From: Butyriboletus loyo
Taxonomy: Eukaryota; Basidiomycota; Agaricomycetes; Boletales; Boletaceae
DNA length: 64,000 bases
Assembly (NCBI GenBank): GCA_038093515.1
Contig: JBBPSI010000106.1
Location: forward strand, 1-64,000
Direction of reading: 5' to 3'
Below are positions 1 through 11,979 of the stretch, piece by piece (the first letter of the stretch is position 1; every line of letters starts with the position of its first letter). Under the pieces are notes generated by a model. That model was not told where the DNA came from. It did no database searches and saw only the letters and a program-made list of their open reading frames with translations. A program made the translations under genes and the position numbers.

Positions 1-475
1 AGAGATGTTGCCTCTGCAGAAATATTAATTTGATTAACGCCTGATGTGCCAGGACGTCGATCTGGAAGTGACTCCGTATGGTGTCCTGAAGATTGTCCCA
101 ATCAGGCCATGCCAGATCTCCCTTTTTTCCCCTAGGTCTATCTTTGGGGTCGATGTATTTTTCCTCGTCGGTGACGTAGTCTTCTAAGAGGATTTGGGAA
201 AAGTCCTGACCCTTTCCCTTAATGCAGCTAAGAACTGCCACAGTCCAGAGTTTATCAGTCTTCCAGTTATTGACAGAGACCCAGACCTTGAGGGAGGTCC
301 ACCAGTGGTGGAACTTTTCCCGATCGCCATCCATTTCTCCTGGGTCAGCAACCTTCTTTGAAATTCCTCCTTGCTGATCTTTTTCCATCCACTGCGTGAA
401 GAGGGCGCACAGGGTTTGGTCATCAAATCCTGGAGCGGGGGCATGTGGAGTGTGGGAAGGCCCTGGATCTGACAT
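1..475 (-). CDS. Gag-like protein of an LTR retrotransposon (3' part outside window)
   Basis: An uninterrupted minus-strand frame runs from an ATG at 475 to the window edge, giving about 158 residues with no stop. The start is MSDPGPSHTPHAP, a Pro/His-rich leader. A Trp-rich segment follows (FHHWWTSLKVWVSVNNWKTD, roughly residues 55-75), then a charged region ending in a hydrophobic IKLIFLQ stretch. This layout (disordered leader, Trp-rich capsid-like helices, no signal peptide) resembles Gag of fungal Ty3/gypsy elements. That is a family-level impression; the zinc knuckle and pol would lie beyond coordinate 1. A small membrane ORF sits 55 nt upstream and an LTR-like inverted repeat lies further upstream, which fits a retroelement. 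A host gene derived from gag cannot be excluded. Confidence 0.55.
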   Translation of the reverse strand, partial: MSDPGPSHTPHAPAPGFDDQTLCALFTQWMEKDQQGGISKKVADPGEMDGDREKFHHWWTSLKVWVSVNNWKTDKLWTVAVLSCIKGKGQDFSQILLEDYVTDEEKYIDPKDRPRGKKGDLAWPDWDNLQDTIRSHFQIDVLAHQALIKLIFLQRQHL

Positions 476-529
476 TCTTTTTTCGTCGTCAACCGGGAAA
501 CCTTCCGAAGTTTCAGAACCCAGATTGAT

Positions 530-772
530 TTAGTTCCAAGTTTGTTGGTCCCACTCGTGATTGGAAAGTTCACCGTCGCCTTGGGGGTGTTGTATGGTAG
601 GGAAAGTGAGTTTGGCGGTGAATTTGTTTCGGTTAAAGGATAGGGTAATGGTATAAGGTTGAGTTTGTTTCACGATGATTGTCTTGAAAACATTGAGTGC
701 GATTATGAGAGTGGTAACGAAAATGATATAGGCGGTGATTGTGGTAAAGACAAAAACTCCAAAGTAGTTCAT
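530..772 (-). CDS. Small single-pass membrane ORF just upstream of gag
   Basis: The minus-strand ATG at 772 opens an 81-residue protein. It starts MNYFGVFVFTTITAYIIFV and continues through a roughly 25-residue hydrophobic helix, then a polar tail rich in Thr, Asn and Gln. The stop at 530 lies 55 nt before the gag start on the same strand, so both could be read from one retroelement transcript. No family is recognised. The long hydrophobic helix followed by a clean polar tail makes a chance ORF less likely, but expression is unproven. Confidence 0.4.
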   Translation of the reverse strand: MNYFGVFVFTTITAYIIFVTTLIIALNVFKTIIVKQTQPYTITLSFNRNKFTAKLTFPTIQHPQGDGELSNHEWDQQTWN

Positions 773-779
773 CGGCAAG

Positions 780-1389
780 TTTTAATTTTCTTCAGCAAAA
801 ACCAGTTTTTCTTCGGCAAATACAAAAAAGAAGCTATGAGATATAGACTTCCTTACTGTCCCCTATCTTCCAAGGGAACTCTGGGGAATCCTACAGCAGG
901 TAGAACGAAGGAAATATTTTTTCGAACGGAGGTAGTATCTCTGATGAAGTCTGGTTCGGTAATGAACCGAAACGGGTAAAGTTTTTACTACGACTAATTG
1001 ACAAATGATGACGATGGGTTTTTTCTTCTACCTCCCGTGTTACCACAGGGACTACTCGGAGAATTGCTCAGCCAAAGGGATTTGGAGGTCCCTAAGTCGC
1101 ACTTCGCAAATCAGGCTCGACCCTGACACAGACTCACAACTCCAAAGGGAGCATCTGAGAATGAATTTACAGGTGCTACTCCGAGACACAAAGACTGCTC
1201 TTCCGAGGAGCTCCCCTAAAGGCGTGGGGGTAAAACGAATTTGAAAACTGGCAAACGCCCAGTAATGATCCTTAACCCTGGATTCCGGGTATGGTTTCCT
1301 AAGTGGAAAAGCTGCTCCTTCAAGTGGTAGCATACTGGTATGTGCATGGAAATGAAAATATCCCTGCCCTGGGAACCGGGTATGTATCA
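780..1389. other. Gene-free stretch upstream of the retroelement ORFs
   Basis: No coding region is convincing here. If the minus-strand element is complete, this is its leader between the LTR-like repeat and the first ORF. I could not identify a primer-binding site with confidence. A short motif, ccgggtatg, occurs near 1287 and again near 1377. Confidence 0.3.
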
Positions 1390-2440
1390 GAAGCTTTAAC
1401 CTGTTATAATCATAACATTTATTCAAACACTTTCACTTCGGACTTAGTCGTTTTTACTTTCAAAGGTCACGTGACATAGCACACGTGATCGTGGGAACTT
1501 ACATGTGATCTCATGCTGACTAAGCATATGATGTCATGGCCTAGACCAGGCCTAGACTCTATGACGTCATGACACATGTATTTAATCTCTGTTTACTTCT
1601 CTTCTTTTTGATCCCCGCGCCTCATGTGGTTAATCACCGTTGCGCTTCTCTTCTTTAGTCTATCCATGTATAGTAGTTCATCACACGCACAGCATGGTCT
1701 GTGCGCATCTCTGTACAATATAAAAAGGCTTGTGGTTAGACTAGGATTCCCTAGTTTTAACCACTTGTCTATTCGCTGGCAACAGTTGAGGATTAAGCTA
1801 AAGCTCCTTGATCATATCTTGCCTGTGCTTTGTGTAGCGCAGCAACTGTGGTGGACCCTGTGTGACAGAGTATTCATACTGGCATTCGACCGTGCGTTGC
1901 TTGCGTAACATAACCAAGTGTTACGAGACAACGGAGTTATCAAGTGGCACATGGGGTTCCGCAACTGTCGCAGCTAAACACAATAACTGGCGAGTGTAAT
2001 GAGGATAGCTCAGACCTTAATCTTCTCAACTGTTGCCAGCGAATAAGACAAGTGGTTAAAGCTAGGGAATCCTAGCCGCAACCACAAGCCCTTTTATATT
2101 ACAAGGGAATGCGCACAGACCATGCAGTGCATGAGACTAGTTACTATACATGTATATACGAAGAAGTCACGAGTCGACGATGATGGGAAATAGAAGTCGA
2201 CGGCGATCAAAAAGAAGAGAAGCAAACGGAGATTAAATACATGAGGTGTGACGTCATAGAGTCTGGGCCAGTCTGGACCATGACGTCATATGCTTAGTCA
2301 GCCTGTGGTCACATGTATAATCCCATGATCACGTGCGCTAAGTCACATGACCTTTGAAAGAGAATATGACGAAGTCTGAACTCAAAAGATGGTTATAAGA
2401 GATACGATTATAACAACAGCACACAAGCTGAAGAAGATGC
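1390..2440. repeat. Large imperfect palindrome of two inverted LTR-like copies
   Basis: The left arm (about 1390-1910) and right arm (about 1917-2440) are inverted copies that meet near 1913, where cgtaaca and tgttacg face each other. Matching blocks include tttcaaaggtca (1460s and reverse of 2350s), ctgactaagcatatga (near 1520 and reverse of 2295), the tatgacgtcat block, cttctctt-ctttttgatc (near 1600 and reverse of 2210), gcatggtctgtgcgcat, and a TATA-like aatataaaa segment followed by ccactt-gtct and attcgctggcaacagt. By eye the arms are about 80-85% identical with small indels. A promoter-like TATA box and the position upstream of gag suggest each arm is an LTR and the right arm drives the minus-strand element. 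Confidence 0.7.
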
Positions 2441-3162
2441 TGATATTCTGGCTCATCTATGCTATGTACATATGTACATTGTAGTAGAAGAACAAGATTG
2501 ATTAGAACTCAGATAGGCTTTCAAAGTACATATATGGACTGACTACTTTATAATTGATTTGATTTTCTGCTCTGCCAGCATGATCTGCCTTTTCTGTGTG
2601 CTTGTTGGGCTTTTTCAATTGACTTGTCACACCTTTTTTCAGGCTACCAAAGTCTGCCAAAGTGACTGTACATTTTGCTGATTAGCAGTAAGTAATGAAC
2701 TCTGACCAGCAGGTAACAGGTCATGGCACCAGAACAACTGGTGTATATACATACATACATATACAGGTCTCCCTGATGGTTGGTTGCTGGTCTCCTTGCT
2801 GCTGGGCTATGAACAAGAATTACAGGACAATGATACTATGTATGTATGTACATACAAATATATCAAGTTCTCTGGAAAACCCAGAGTCAGGGACTGGCTG
2901 CTACGATATCTAGTTTGCATCCGATTCGGATCCATGCAATGGCAGGGTGTGTGTGACTTACCGTGAAGTTCTGAAAGGCTCAAAGACCTGATGCAGTCTC
3001 GTGACTTGGTAAACTAGTCGAAACAGCCATCTATTCCTGAATACACGTAGGATATGTTACATTCTACAAACAATGTTCACCGCTCGGAAATAATTATCCC
3101 ACATACAACCCATCCCGGTCAACGAAAGAAGATGAAATGAAGATATAATAGCACAGGAGGTC
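2441..3162. other. Gene-free stretch with short tandem repeats
   Basis: No supported gene. The notable content is low complexity: runs of tacatacatacatatac near 2750 and tatgtatgtatgtacat near 2840. Several short frames show no family resemblance. Confidence 0.4.
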
Positions 3163-4182
3163 TCACATCTCCAAGAAAGAAACATACTCTCCGTCCTCCA
3201 AAATGACCGACGTGGACGAATGTGCGTCCAAACTCGAGCCAGGACTATCGGTGTACAAACTTCGATATGTTAACACGGTGGGCGCTGGTGAAGATGGCGA
3301 CCTAGGTGGTGCCCCGGAGCTCATTGATGATGGCGATTTACTCCAGCGGGCCAGGAAACTCGGTCTCTTTCTGGAATGCCCTGTGATCGCGTCCTCGCTG
3401 GGCAGGGAGTCCGATGTCACGTCACTGCTTGACGTCACCGCGTTACTAACGCGGCTCTCCACACTCCTTCTGGCGTGAGCAGCGATGGAACTCCCTGAAG
3501 AGCACGTGGTACGGCTTGTTCTAGGAATGGAGCGTTACCCATTGAACTGATGTCAGCACCGGCTTGGTCACGGAATAAGCTCGGGTTCCACCGCACCTTC
3601 TGTCTATGTCACTTCCATCCTGCCCATCGTGTGCCTGCATAACGCCATCGAGGTACGTCGTACCTCTCTCCCGACCCTTCGATGTGAAGAAACGCTTTTT
3701 TGGGACACTCCCGGGCTCTTGCGAACGGCTCCGTCGTCGCGGATCAGATATATTACCGGACCCCCCACGACCAGACGAGCGCTGCACAAAACACCATCAA
3801 CAGTGCACGTGGATGGGCAGAGTGAGATGACTCACGACTATATTGGACTCTGCATGGGTTTTTCTCACCCGTTGCTCGTACTGCGCCTGTACGGCACTGT
3901 GTTGACTGAGGATGGAAGCCGTCAGCGGGTGAGCCTCCAGACCAGACGCCGGTGGCTGGACGTTTCCAGAGCCCCCCCGTCCGCTTGACGTGAACTGATT
4001 CTGTTCGAAACCGTGACAGTTAGTGCCAGCTCTGAACACGCTGGTAGAAACGAAGGACGCACCTTTTTTGCGGAGGGTGTACCTTGACGTTCGCGAGGTG
4101 AAGGGACGGGCAGGTCGGGAGGCGGCTCGGTATTGATGGTTTTGCGTCGAATGTTGCCTGATCCCCCTCGTCCTGACGAAAG
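3163..4182 (-). CDS. DUF3602-type protein with GRGGSGNI repeats (5' end unresolved)
   Basis: Three minus-strand exons each carry a copy of the motif that defines this basidiomycete family: LSSGRGGSGNIRR just after an acceptor at 4182, TSSGRGGSGNVQP near 3990, and RSSGRGGSGNISD near 3770. The usual family motif is GRGGAGNI; here every copy has Ser for Ala. The exons join in frame through introns with gtgagt- or gtacac-type donors. The last exon is Ser-rich and stops at 3163 (VSFLEM then stop). The function of the family is unknown; members are low-complexity and probably disordered. The first exon upstream of 4182 could not be fixed: one candidate ATG is at 4307, separated by an intron beginning gtagca. 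Confidence is high for the family and modest for the full gene model. Confidence 0.65.
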
Positions 4183-4212
4183 CTACAATAGGAGGATCAA
4201 CAAACCACAACG

Positions 4213-5189
4213 ATGTCTACCGACGTCGAACGTACAAATGGATCTCGCTTTTCCTTCGACGACGGTAAGTGTTCTAGAGGGACCAGGCCCACTGCTACCT
4301 GAGCCATGCGAGAGTGGACGCGTGCAGGACTGCGAATTGCCAACGGAAGGTGGGGTCAAAATAGCTGCATTCCCCCTTCGGGAACGACGTGAGGCAGACA
4401 TAAATGGCGGGTGGTAGGTGGGAGGTGATCCAGATCTGTCCAAGTCATGATGTGAAGATTTCCTGCCAAACACAGGAAGCGAATGAATCGTCCGGCGGGC
4501 GTCTGATAAGGATTTGTGCCTCGGCAAGATTGAGTTCTGAGAATGACCCCTGGTGTACAACCCCCGACTAATACCTGGCGAAATCCCTATCTACCCGAGT
4601 GAGCCCGAGTCAGATCCCGTGTCAGCGATGAATTCGAGGATAAATATAGTTGGAAAACTGACCACGGACTGCAGGTTGGCGGTTCTCAGCAAAGGATGGA
4701 CGGCATCCAAAGAAATGAACTATTTTGATGTGTTTGCTGTGCGCCTGCCACAGCCAACGTACGTTGGCTATGATGAACTTCAAGCATGACTCGGATGAGC
4801 GGGTGGCAGACAGCACCACAGGTTGGGGACCTGTTCGCCATCAATGTTTCAGCATCACTGACGCTGACGTACATTTAAGTTGGGGAAATAAGCTTTTTCG
4901 AAAGTACTGCCTGCTTGAGTTCCAGCCCGGACAACGACACTTTTGGTTAGATGGCTATCTACGGCGTGCCGCTGAAGGCGTCGATATCGATAATCATGAT
5001 CCCGGCCACAGTTCAGAACACAATGATAAGCATCATATAAAAGTGCCTCGGTCCGCGGCGGACCAAAATGTGCGGTTATACGAAAAACTGGTCATTTTCT
5101 CTGACTGGGGTTGTACGTGTGCGAGAACGGAAGATACCATTGCTATCAGGCCCGGCCGCGTGAGAGGCGTTGATGATGCGAGAGGTTAG
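4213..5189 (+). other. Weak candidate coding region, divergent from the DUF3602 gene
   Basis: An ATG at 4213 opens MSTDVERTNGSRFSFDD before a good gtaagt donor. Further frames at 4553-4789 (IPGEIPIYPSEPESDPVS) and 4725-5189 could be later exons. No domain is recognised and the frames are not cleanly joined. The first exon also lies antisense to the possible 5' exon of the minus-strand gene, so only one of the two readings may be real. Confidence 0.2.
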
Positions 5190-7376
5190 TGATACCTGAC
5201 ACACGACTCCTGCCTAGCGGTGAGGCACAAGCGCCTGGGAGTGCAGTTCCTGTTCGAAGGTATCTATCTATTAAATAATTCTAAATGAGGAGTCGACGTT
5301 GTCTCACACGACCAGCTTCTACCTGGAAACAACCGCATGTTCCCGACGAGATTGGTCCGCCGTCTGGGCTATTGTTGGGTACCACCCAATCATTGAGAAG
5401 AGAACCTAGACATGGGTTCCACAACTATGCATGCTTGAATCATTGCCTGGACACAGTTGGATTTGGGTCCTTGGGACGTTCCTGCGGGGTTCTCGAGCCG
5501 AGCAGAATTACGCGAGGGACAACCAGTAACCAGTGCCGAATGGGTGTCGACTTCTCAAGGACGTAACCACCTGACGAGGACGCTAAACTAAACCACGAGG
5601 GCAACTGTCAAATGTCTCTAGGTCACGACAGCTAAGTGGTCATGCCTTTCCGTAATCTAGAGAGTGATGCAGTGGCGAGTCGACACATACGTAGAGGCTG
5701 GGGAAAGCAACTGAATCTCCACCTGATAAATAACATAATACTGGTATGTGTATATTGACTGGCCCGGATCAGTAAACGATGTTTTAGTGCAACCAGACTG
5801 CTCATGCTGCACGAAAAGCACGGACCGATGCGTTGCATGCTCCTTATCTGTGGAAACCAGGCCAGGTACAATTATCGGTGGTGATATATGAGCTGAGCCC
5901 AGGCAGAGACAACTGTCAGCTCCTCGCCTCCAGGAATAGCATTGCGAAACATGGGGATCCACGCCCAGATCGGTGGTGGTATGCTGCAGCACCACAACGA
6001 CCGGGAAAACCCGTTGGCTCTGTATTCAAATACGCGTCAGTAACGAGTTCGTCACCGTGACAATACATCAAAGAGGTCGATAAGCCCCTACGCAGTGATC
6101 TCTCAGTATACACCACCCCACGAAGAGGTATTCTGGATAAATGGTTGCTTACGAGGTCTATACGACAGCCATACCTCGTTTCTGACTATGTACACGGTAA
6201 GGCCCATATCAATTACCGCCTCCGCCGGAACCGAGATGTATATATATTGAGATAGAGAAGTGAATCCAGCGAGAAAGAAGCCCCCTTTAAAGAATGGTGG
6301 GATTGTGCTTAGGTATGATGATATGGGAAGAGAATCTCAATTTCACTTGGGTGTGAGGATGAATCCAGCCGAGTGTAATTGCAGGGGTTCCACCCACGGT
6401 AGGTTGTATTTACGCTGAGTACGGCAAGAACGTGTGAATCACTCACTCAGGCGGTTATCCTGTGCCCCGGTGAAATCCCAACCGTTTCGCCAAGACGCAC
6501 CACATACCGGACTTTCAACCACCAACATGAGTGGAAATCTCAGGTTCAGGGAATCCTCGAGAGAGAGAACTTACCATCAAATATTCGGCGCGAGATCGCA
6601 TCCGCGGTCAGGTGCATTAGTATAAGCAAACAGTTTCTGGTTCCCGAGTGTAGCCGAGTGCTGCAGACTGCTAGCCGTTGGTTCTGACCACCAACCATTT
6701 CACTGATGCGGCCTGCTGTAAGTATAAGAATGGACGCTTCGTATGGAGCCTTGACCTGTGATTCACCCGGGATGCCGCAACCAGTGGTAATGGAATCATG
6801 ATATGATCATTTTGGGGGCTTCAGGGCTGCGCCGTCGCGAGAGCGAACTCAGACGATTACCTTGAGTGGCGGATGCCATCCCCTGCAACGGTTATTGAAG
6901 GAGGAATGCGGAGAAGGTTGCCGAGTTACCATGAGTCGGATCCAAAGTGTTTCGTCGGTTAACTCTGCGATGGTACGAGCATGTCATGCAGGACACCGGG
7001 CACCACCGGTTTATTTTTTCGTTGTTTGTCCCGTAACGTCACTTCCCTACCATATTATTGTAGGCGATACAGCACTGCGTTTGCTGGACGGGAGAAAGCG
7101 GTCCGATGCTGCATGTTCTTCGGTAGTATGAATGCACCGGCGCAGTCCTCGGGGTCCAATTTTCGGCTATGTCTCTTCTCCCGTTTTAGCCGTGAAAAAA
7201 GCCTGAGTGATTGACAAGAAAGGCAAGATTAACGGTCGTTGCCTTGCCGAAATAGGCTTGGACCAATGTGGGGATCGTATGACATTCAATTCTTCTTGAT
7301 GGTTTGCCAGGTTCAATCATAAGGCCTTGGACAAAGCTCATCCTTGATTTACCCTCCATTCTCGCTGTCCTCATCG
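5190..7376. other. Gene-free stretch
   Basis: Only short, unrelated frames were found on either strand, with no protein motif, tRNA-like fold or convincing repeat. It is probably intergenic or decayed sequence. Confidence 0.4.
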
Positions 7377-9034
7377 ATGTCGACGGTAGAACCAGCGACT
7401 TCGCCCACCGTCGAGCCCCTCGATGAGCGCGGCAGCTCCGTTCGGTTCGAGACTCAATGTATTGTTATTCCGGATCCTGCCCATCGTTTGAGGAAGCCAA
7501 GACTCGTCACAAAGTCGTATGGGCTTCCGCTGTGGAAGAGACGGACATCCGCCCCGGGTCCTTCTGCTTCTGCACCATCGGAAGACGCTCCATTTGAAGA
7601 GAATCAGTCACACCTCGTCCTGCGAGTCCCCCTTCCAATGTACGTCTCTTGACTTGTGGATATTATTTATGCACCCAACTTTACTCCAGTTTTTCACTTA
7701 AACCTCACTTGATGGCTCGCTCCGTCTATGACACGCCCCTCCTGCCTTGTCTCGTACATCGTCCTCACCCTTCTGGTCCCTCTTGTCCTGGCACCTCTTC
7801 GCTGACTCGACATGCCCGTACCGCACGTAGACCCTCTCCTTCTCCGTCTTGCTTGGACACCATCACGGTACCCTTGCGTCCGTGTTGTGCAGCATGCCAA
7901 CCTGTTACCGAGGCTGCTCTCGCTGATGGTGACGCGTGGCCAGAGCATTTTTCGCGTGCTGCCTCAAGGCGCCGTAGCCTGAGTGCAGATGGCGGTTCCC
8001 GCACTATTACCGTTAGGGGAAGTGCCGCTTCTGCCTCTTATGGCGATCTAGGGGTCTCTATCAGTGTGGATGAAATAGACAAGCGTCGGCGTTCCAGCGA
8101 TACTGGACCCTTGACGACTAATTCGGAGACGCTGTGGTCCGGTGATGTGAAAGCCAAGGAAGAATGCAGGGTGCCGCTGATCCTCCGTCGTACTGCTGCA
8201 TGCAAATCATTTGCGGCCGCCACTCGCTCTCCGCCTTCACCTACTCGTACAACAGCCGCTACACCGCGCATTCCAGAAGAGGAAGACGACGAGGACGAGA
8301 ACGAGTTGTTTCCCCTCCCATCTCCAAAGCGAACCCCTTCGACGAGCCCTGAGGGATCACTATCTTCCCTCACGGTCGTACAAGCTAATCAAAGTTCCGT
8401 GGCAAGTCCCACGCCTTCAACCTGTTCAGGAGACTCTGCTGGCCCGCACCCAAGCAAGCAACATTTTGTCGCACCGCCACCTTGTTCATCCTCCTCGTCT
8501 CTTAGTCTGCCCAAACTCTCCGAGTCGACGCCGAACTTGACCTTGTCCGAGGATGTACCTCGTGCGCCATCACCCCATCTCTTGTCCACACTGCCCTCCC
8601 TCTCTGGTCGCCGTCGTTCCCGGTCGCCTTCGCCTCGCATTTCGTTCATCCCACCCACCCCGACAGATACGTTACCCTCTGCTACGGACAATATCCCATC
8701 TAAGACAACACGATCACACGACCCCGTACCCGAACTTATACACACCACAATACCATCACCTGCTGGTTCTTCGCAGCCCACTTCTTTTCACTATTCACCC
8801 ACACGCAAACGTTTTCCGTGGCGCTCCAAACGTTCTGTTTCGGCAGACATCACATCCCCCACGCCGTCGTCGCCCACACCCTCGTTCTCACCTTCGACCT
8901 CACCCACTTTGTCCACCTCCCCGAATATGAGGAAGTCGTTTTCGTTATCGAGTCCACGGCATATTATTGCGGACGTGATACGTGGTGTCGGGACGATGGG
9001 GTCTGGTGGTATAGGCCTAGGGCCCGGGATGTGA
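7377..9034 (+). CDS. Ser/Pro-rich conserved basidiomycete protein
   Basis: Two exons (7377-7639 and 7690-9034) join in frame through a 50-nt gtacgt...ctccag intron, giving about 535 residues. The N-terminal exon contains VRFETQCIVIPDPAHRLRKP and LVTKSYGLPLWKRRTS, an ordered-looking basic block. Next comes a Cys-containing block (PCLVH and PCCAACQPVTE), then a Ser/Pro/Thr-rich disordered region with an acidic tract (EEEDDEDENE) and several RRRS and SPSP motifs that look like phosphorylation sites. The extreme C-terminus ends GVGTMGSGGIGLGPGM. I recall this combination from unnamed agaricomycete proteins but know no function. The ATG at 7377 was chosen because the conserved-looking block follows at once. 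Confidence 0.75.
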
Positions 9035-10346
9035 TCGTGATGCACGTCTGACGTCGGTCAATTGACGCCACCTGGTCTGAAATTCTATCATTCGATATTC
9101 CTACATTCGGTCCCAAGTTCGTTCATCCACAAAGCCACGCTTGACACCATATTGTTGCGGTCTGTCGAAACGTGTACTGGACACATACGTCTCTATCGTT
9201 TACCATACTGACTTGCCAGCGCTCAGATCTCAGAGCTCGCCTACTACACATTCATACGCGACGTTCGTTTCGTCCGTATGCTGAGCGTGTGTACCTGAAT
9301 TTTAGTGTACCGTACATAGTCCCAGTACTCTTCTACCGTCGGCCTTTATTAATACTTACGATATATGTAATGTAACGACTATTCGTTGCTATGGCTATCT
9401 ATGTCATTCGAATGGGTTTCACGGTCAGAATCGACCCCAAGGTCATTGCGGCAACTTGGACGTACGCAGCGACTCGATCGAATCGGCAACGAGTTGTCGC
9501 AACGCGTTGCGGGAGCCAAAGGCGTGTAACACAACAAAGCAACCTGAGTCGCGGTTGGTACGAGTGCTGTGGCGGCGGCGGCGCGTGACCTCCGAGCGCT
9601 CGATCCTGAAGGCCCGCGCACCGGGTATACCAGCATGGGAGAACTTGACGTCGCCAGCGTGTACTCGATGCCACGGGACTGATCAAATACTCGCACTGGG
9701 CAGTGTAGAACCGCGGAGAAAGCCTCTCGGCTCGCCCGGAGTCTTTCCAGGGACGACTGCCGCATCTGTCGGAAACATGAACGTTTCAAGTAAAAAGTAA
9801 ACGACACCGCTGATGGGCCTTGACGCAAGGGAGTCTCGCTAGTTCATCTTCGCTCGGAATACTATTGACTGCTAGGGCTGAAGTAGTGATCGAATCGCTC
9901 TCACTCGATCAGGAAGTGACTCGATGGGCGATTTGTATGCTCGAGATCCGGGATTGCTAACCTACTACGGAGTCGAGAGCGTTATTGGCGGTGCTGTATT
10001 GCCCGATGGGCAAGGGACAGGATGGTTACAAGGGACGATTGAGTACGATGACATACCCCACTGGGGATTATCGATGCCATAGCTTCGTGAACTTCACCAA
10101 CACCAGCGTCGGACAAAGGACACGAATGCAGGATGAGGGCGCAATACTTCCTCATTTAGTGGTTGCTGCTATGCCTCTTGTCGACGGCAATGACGCATGC
10201 GGGGAGATACTAATTGCATGAATGATCTCGGGGTTAACGGCGAAATGTGCCACGGGCGTGAAGGCGTGTGTACTATTCGTCTGGTTTGAGCCAACGAATG
10301 CTAACAAAGGAGCTCGCGACAACAGATCCAAGAAGGGTGCGTAGAC
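9035..10346. other. Intergenic stretch between convergent genes
   Basis: No supported gene. A 149-codon minus-strand frame at 9379-9828 and short plus-strand frames overlap one another and match no family I know. The stretch contains the 3' flanks of the convergent neighbours. Confidence 0.4.
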
Positions 10347-11280
10347 CTATGAATTCTTGGGCAGTTTAATCTGGAACGTACCTGGGGTAAACGCAGGGTG
10401 AGATGCTCGAATAATGTTGAGCAGAGCTTTGTTAACATACAATGAGGTAATGAGGTGATTTCTGTGGTCACGGTTCCGTGATGTCCGATGCGAGCAAGAG
10501 CGCCACGAATGATTCCTGCCGAAAGGGCGACATACTGTGGGCGTAAGAGGTCAATAAAAGAAGGCGGTTGGATGTGAGACGGAATACGTACTATTCTGGC
10601 ACGCTTGAGAGCTTCAGGCCGACCTTGCCATGAAGATATGCGCGAGATAGGTTTGAAGGTGTTGTCTTGTAGAACAAACACACCCTAAAGACCGATTTAT
10701 CAGCAGTGATATAGAGAGAGGGGACAGGGGACAGACGCGATGATTCGTGCGGAGGTTGTCTACTTGCTTGTCCCAACAGGATACCCAGAGCTCCTTGCAG
10801 ACGAACTTGATCGCGTCGAGAGAGTCACCAAACAAGGCTCTGTCACGACATAATCTAAACGGAACGTCGAGTCGAATGAAAGGCAATCGAACGGAGAGAG
10901 AAGTCGGACCTTTCCACAAGATTTCCACCCACATGGAGCCCAATAGCTTCCAAGCGCGTCCGTACGCCCTCGTCTTCCTCGTCGTCTGCTGATACGGCTT
11001 GTGTGCGTGAGGTCATGCTCCCAACGCTATCACGGTGGGGTTGCTGGGGCTTCATAGCAGGTGGAGGGGGAGGGGGAGGGAGCAAGCCTGCGTCAACCAT
11101 TTCCTGTTCGATCTTTTTGGCGCGTGCGGTTGCTACGGCGGAGGACGCGCGGAGAGCGTTGACGGCTTCGATAAGGAGATAATCCATTGCGGCGCCATCA
11201 ACGAGACGAACGGGCGGATCAGCGAGGAGGGCAAGTGGCGATAGAGAAGCAGGCGAGTGCAAGGAAGGTCGAGATGACAT
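10347..11280 (-). CDS. TRS33: TRAPP complex subunit Trs33/TRAPPC6 (Bet3 family)
   Basis: This is a core subunit of the TRAPP tethering and Rab-exchange complexes of the ER-Golgi pathway. Five minus-strand exons join in frame. The first holds DYLLIEAVNALRASSAVAT and a poly-Pro insert before RLEAIGLHVGGNLVER. Later exons give LCRDRALFGDSLDAIKFVCK, the family hallmark KELWVSCWDKQVDNLRTNHR, FVLQDNTFKPISRISSW, IIRGALARIGHHG and the terminal TFQIKLPKNS. These follow the Bet3-like fold order of Trs33 and TRAPPC6. The proline-rich loop after residue 60 is common in fungal members. The start at 11280 (MSSRPSLHSP) is preferred over an in-frame ATG at 11295. The donor after NHR (gtctgt) is unusual. The gene appears intact. 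Confidence 0.92.
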
Positions 11281-11979
11281 AGTAGGGTGAAACAAGGAGC
11301 GAAGTAATAACTTGTAGCTTTATCGCACAGCATATTGTAAAGGAGTAAGTCTTGATAATCGCATGTAAGTTTCTCGACATAAGTATCACATCATCTCATA
11401 GTACACGGTCGGAGGATTCCTTGTCGCAACCGAAAAGCCGTTATGATTGTCGCACCGGTACACTGACCTTCAAACTCGGATTCGTACTGGAAGACACGAA
11501 ATCCCCATGCATAGACCTCCAACATCCTCCTGTTCAACTCTCATGTTGTCGACAATATCTTCCAGTTGCCAGGATTTCCCAAAGCACCAGGCCTTGGCCC
11601 CCGGTTTACAATCATTGATGGGGTACACACAAATTTAATGATCATGGAATTCCTTGGCACCAGAAAGAATGAAAGCAGCGGGAGGCCGTCGCTTCCCTTT
11701 GGGTCTTGATGAATGGCTGGAAGTCGACCTAGGTCACCATAAGCATTGGAATGCAAGTGAACTCTCATCAGTACAAGGGTGGACGAAAACTTTGGAGTGA
11801 ACTCTTCTCGTTAGAGATTCTGTAAAGATGTCAGTGAAGCTTGTGGCAATGCACGTGACCCATCTGAATCACACCGCCGCGACCATCGAGTCTGACGTCG
11901 AGCTCAGCCCAAGCGGTGATCTCCATCGCATGAACCATCACCGCCCTCATCGTCGCCCTCATCGTTGAGCAGTGGAAAC
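11281..11979. other. Shared 5' region between TRS33 and UBR1
   Basis: About 700 bp lies between two divergent genes and presumably holds both promoters. No extra gene is supported. Confidence 0.4.

Noticed and set aside
1624..1908. 94-codon plus-strand frame with hydrophobic start
   Set aside because: It lies inside the LTR-like palindrome; more simply explained as non-coding repeat sequence.
9379..9828. 149-codon minus-strand frame
   Set aside because: Arg/Ser-rich translation with no domain; overlaps open frames on the other strand.
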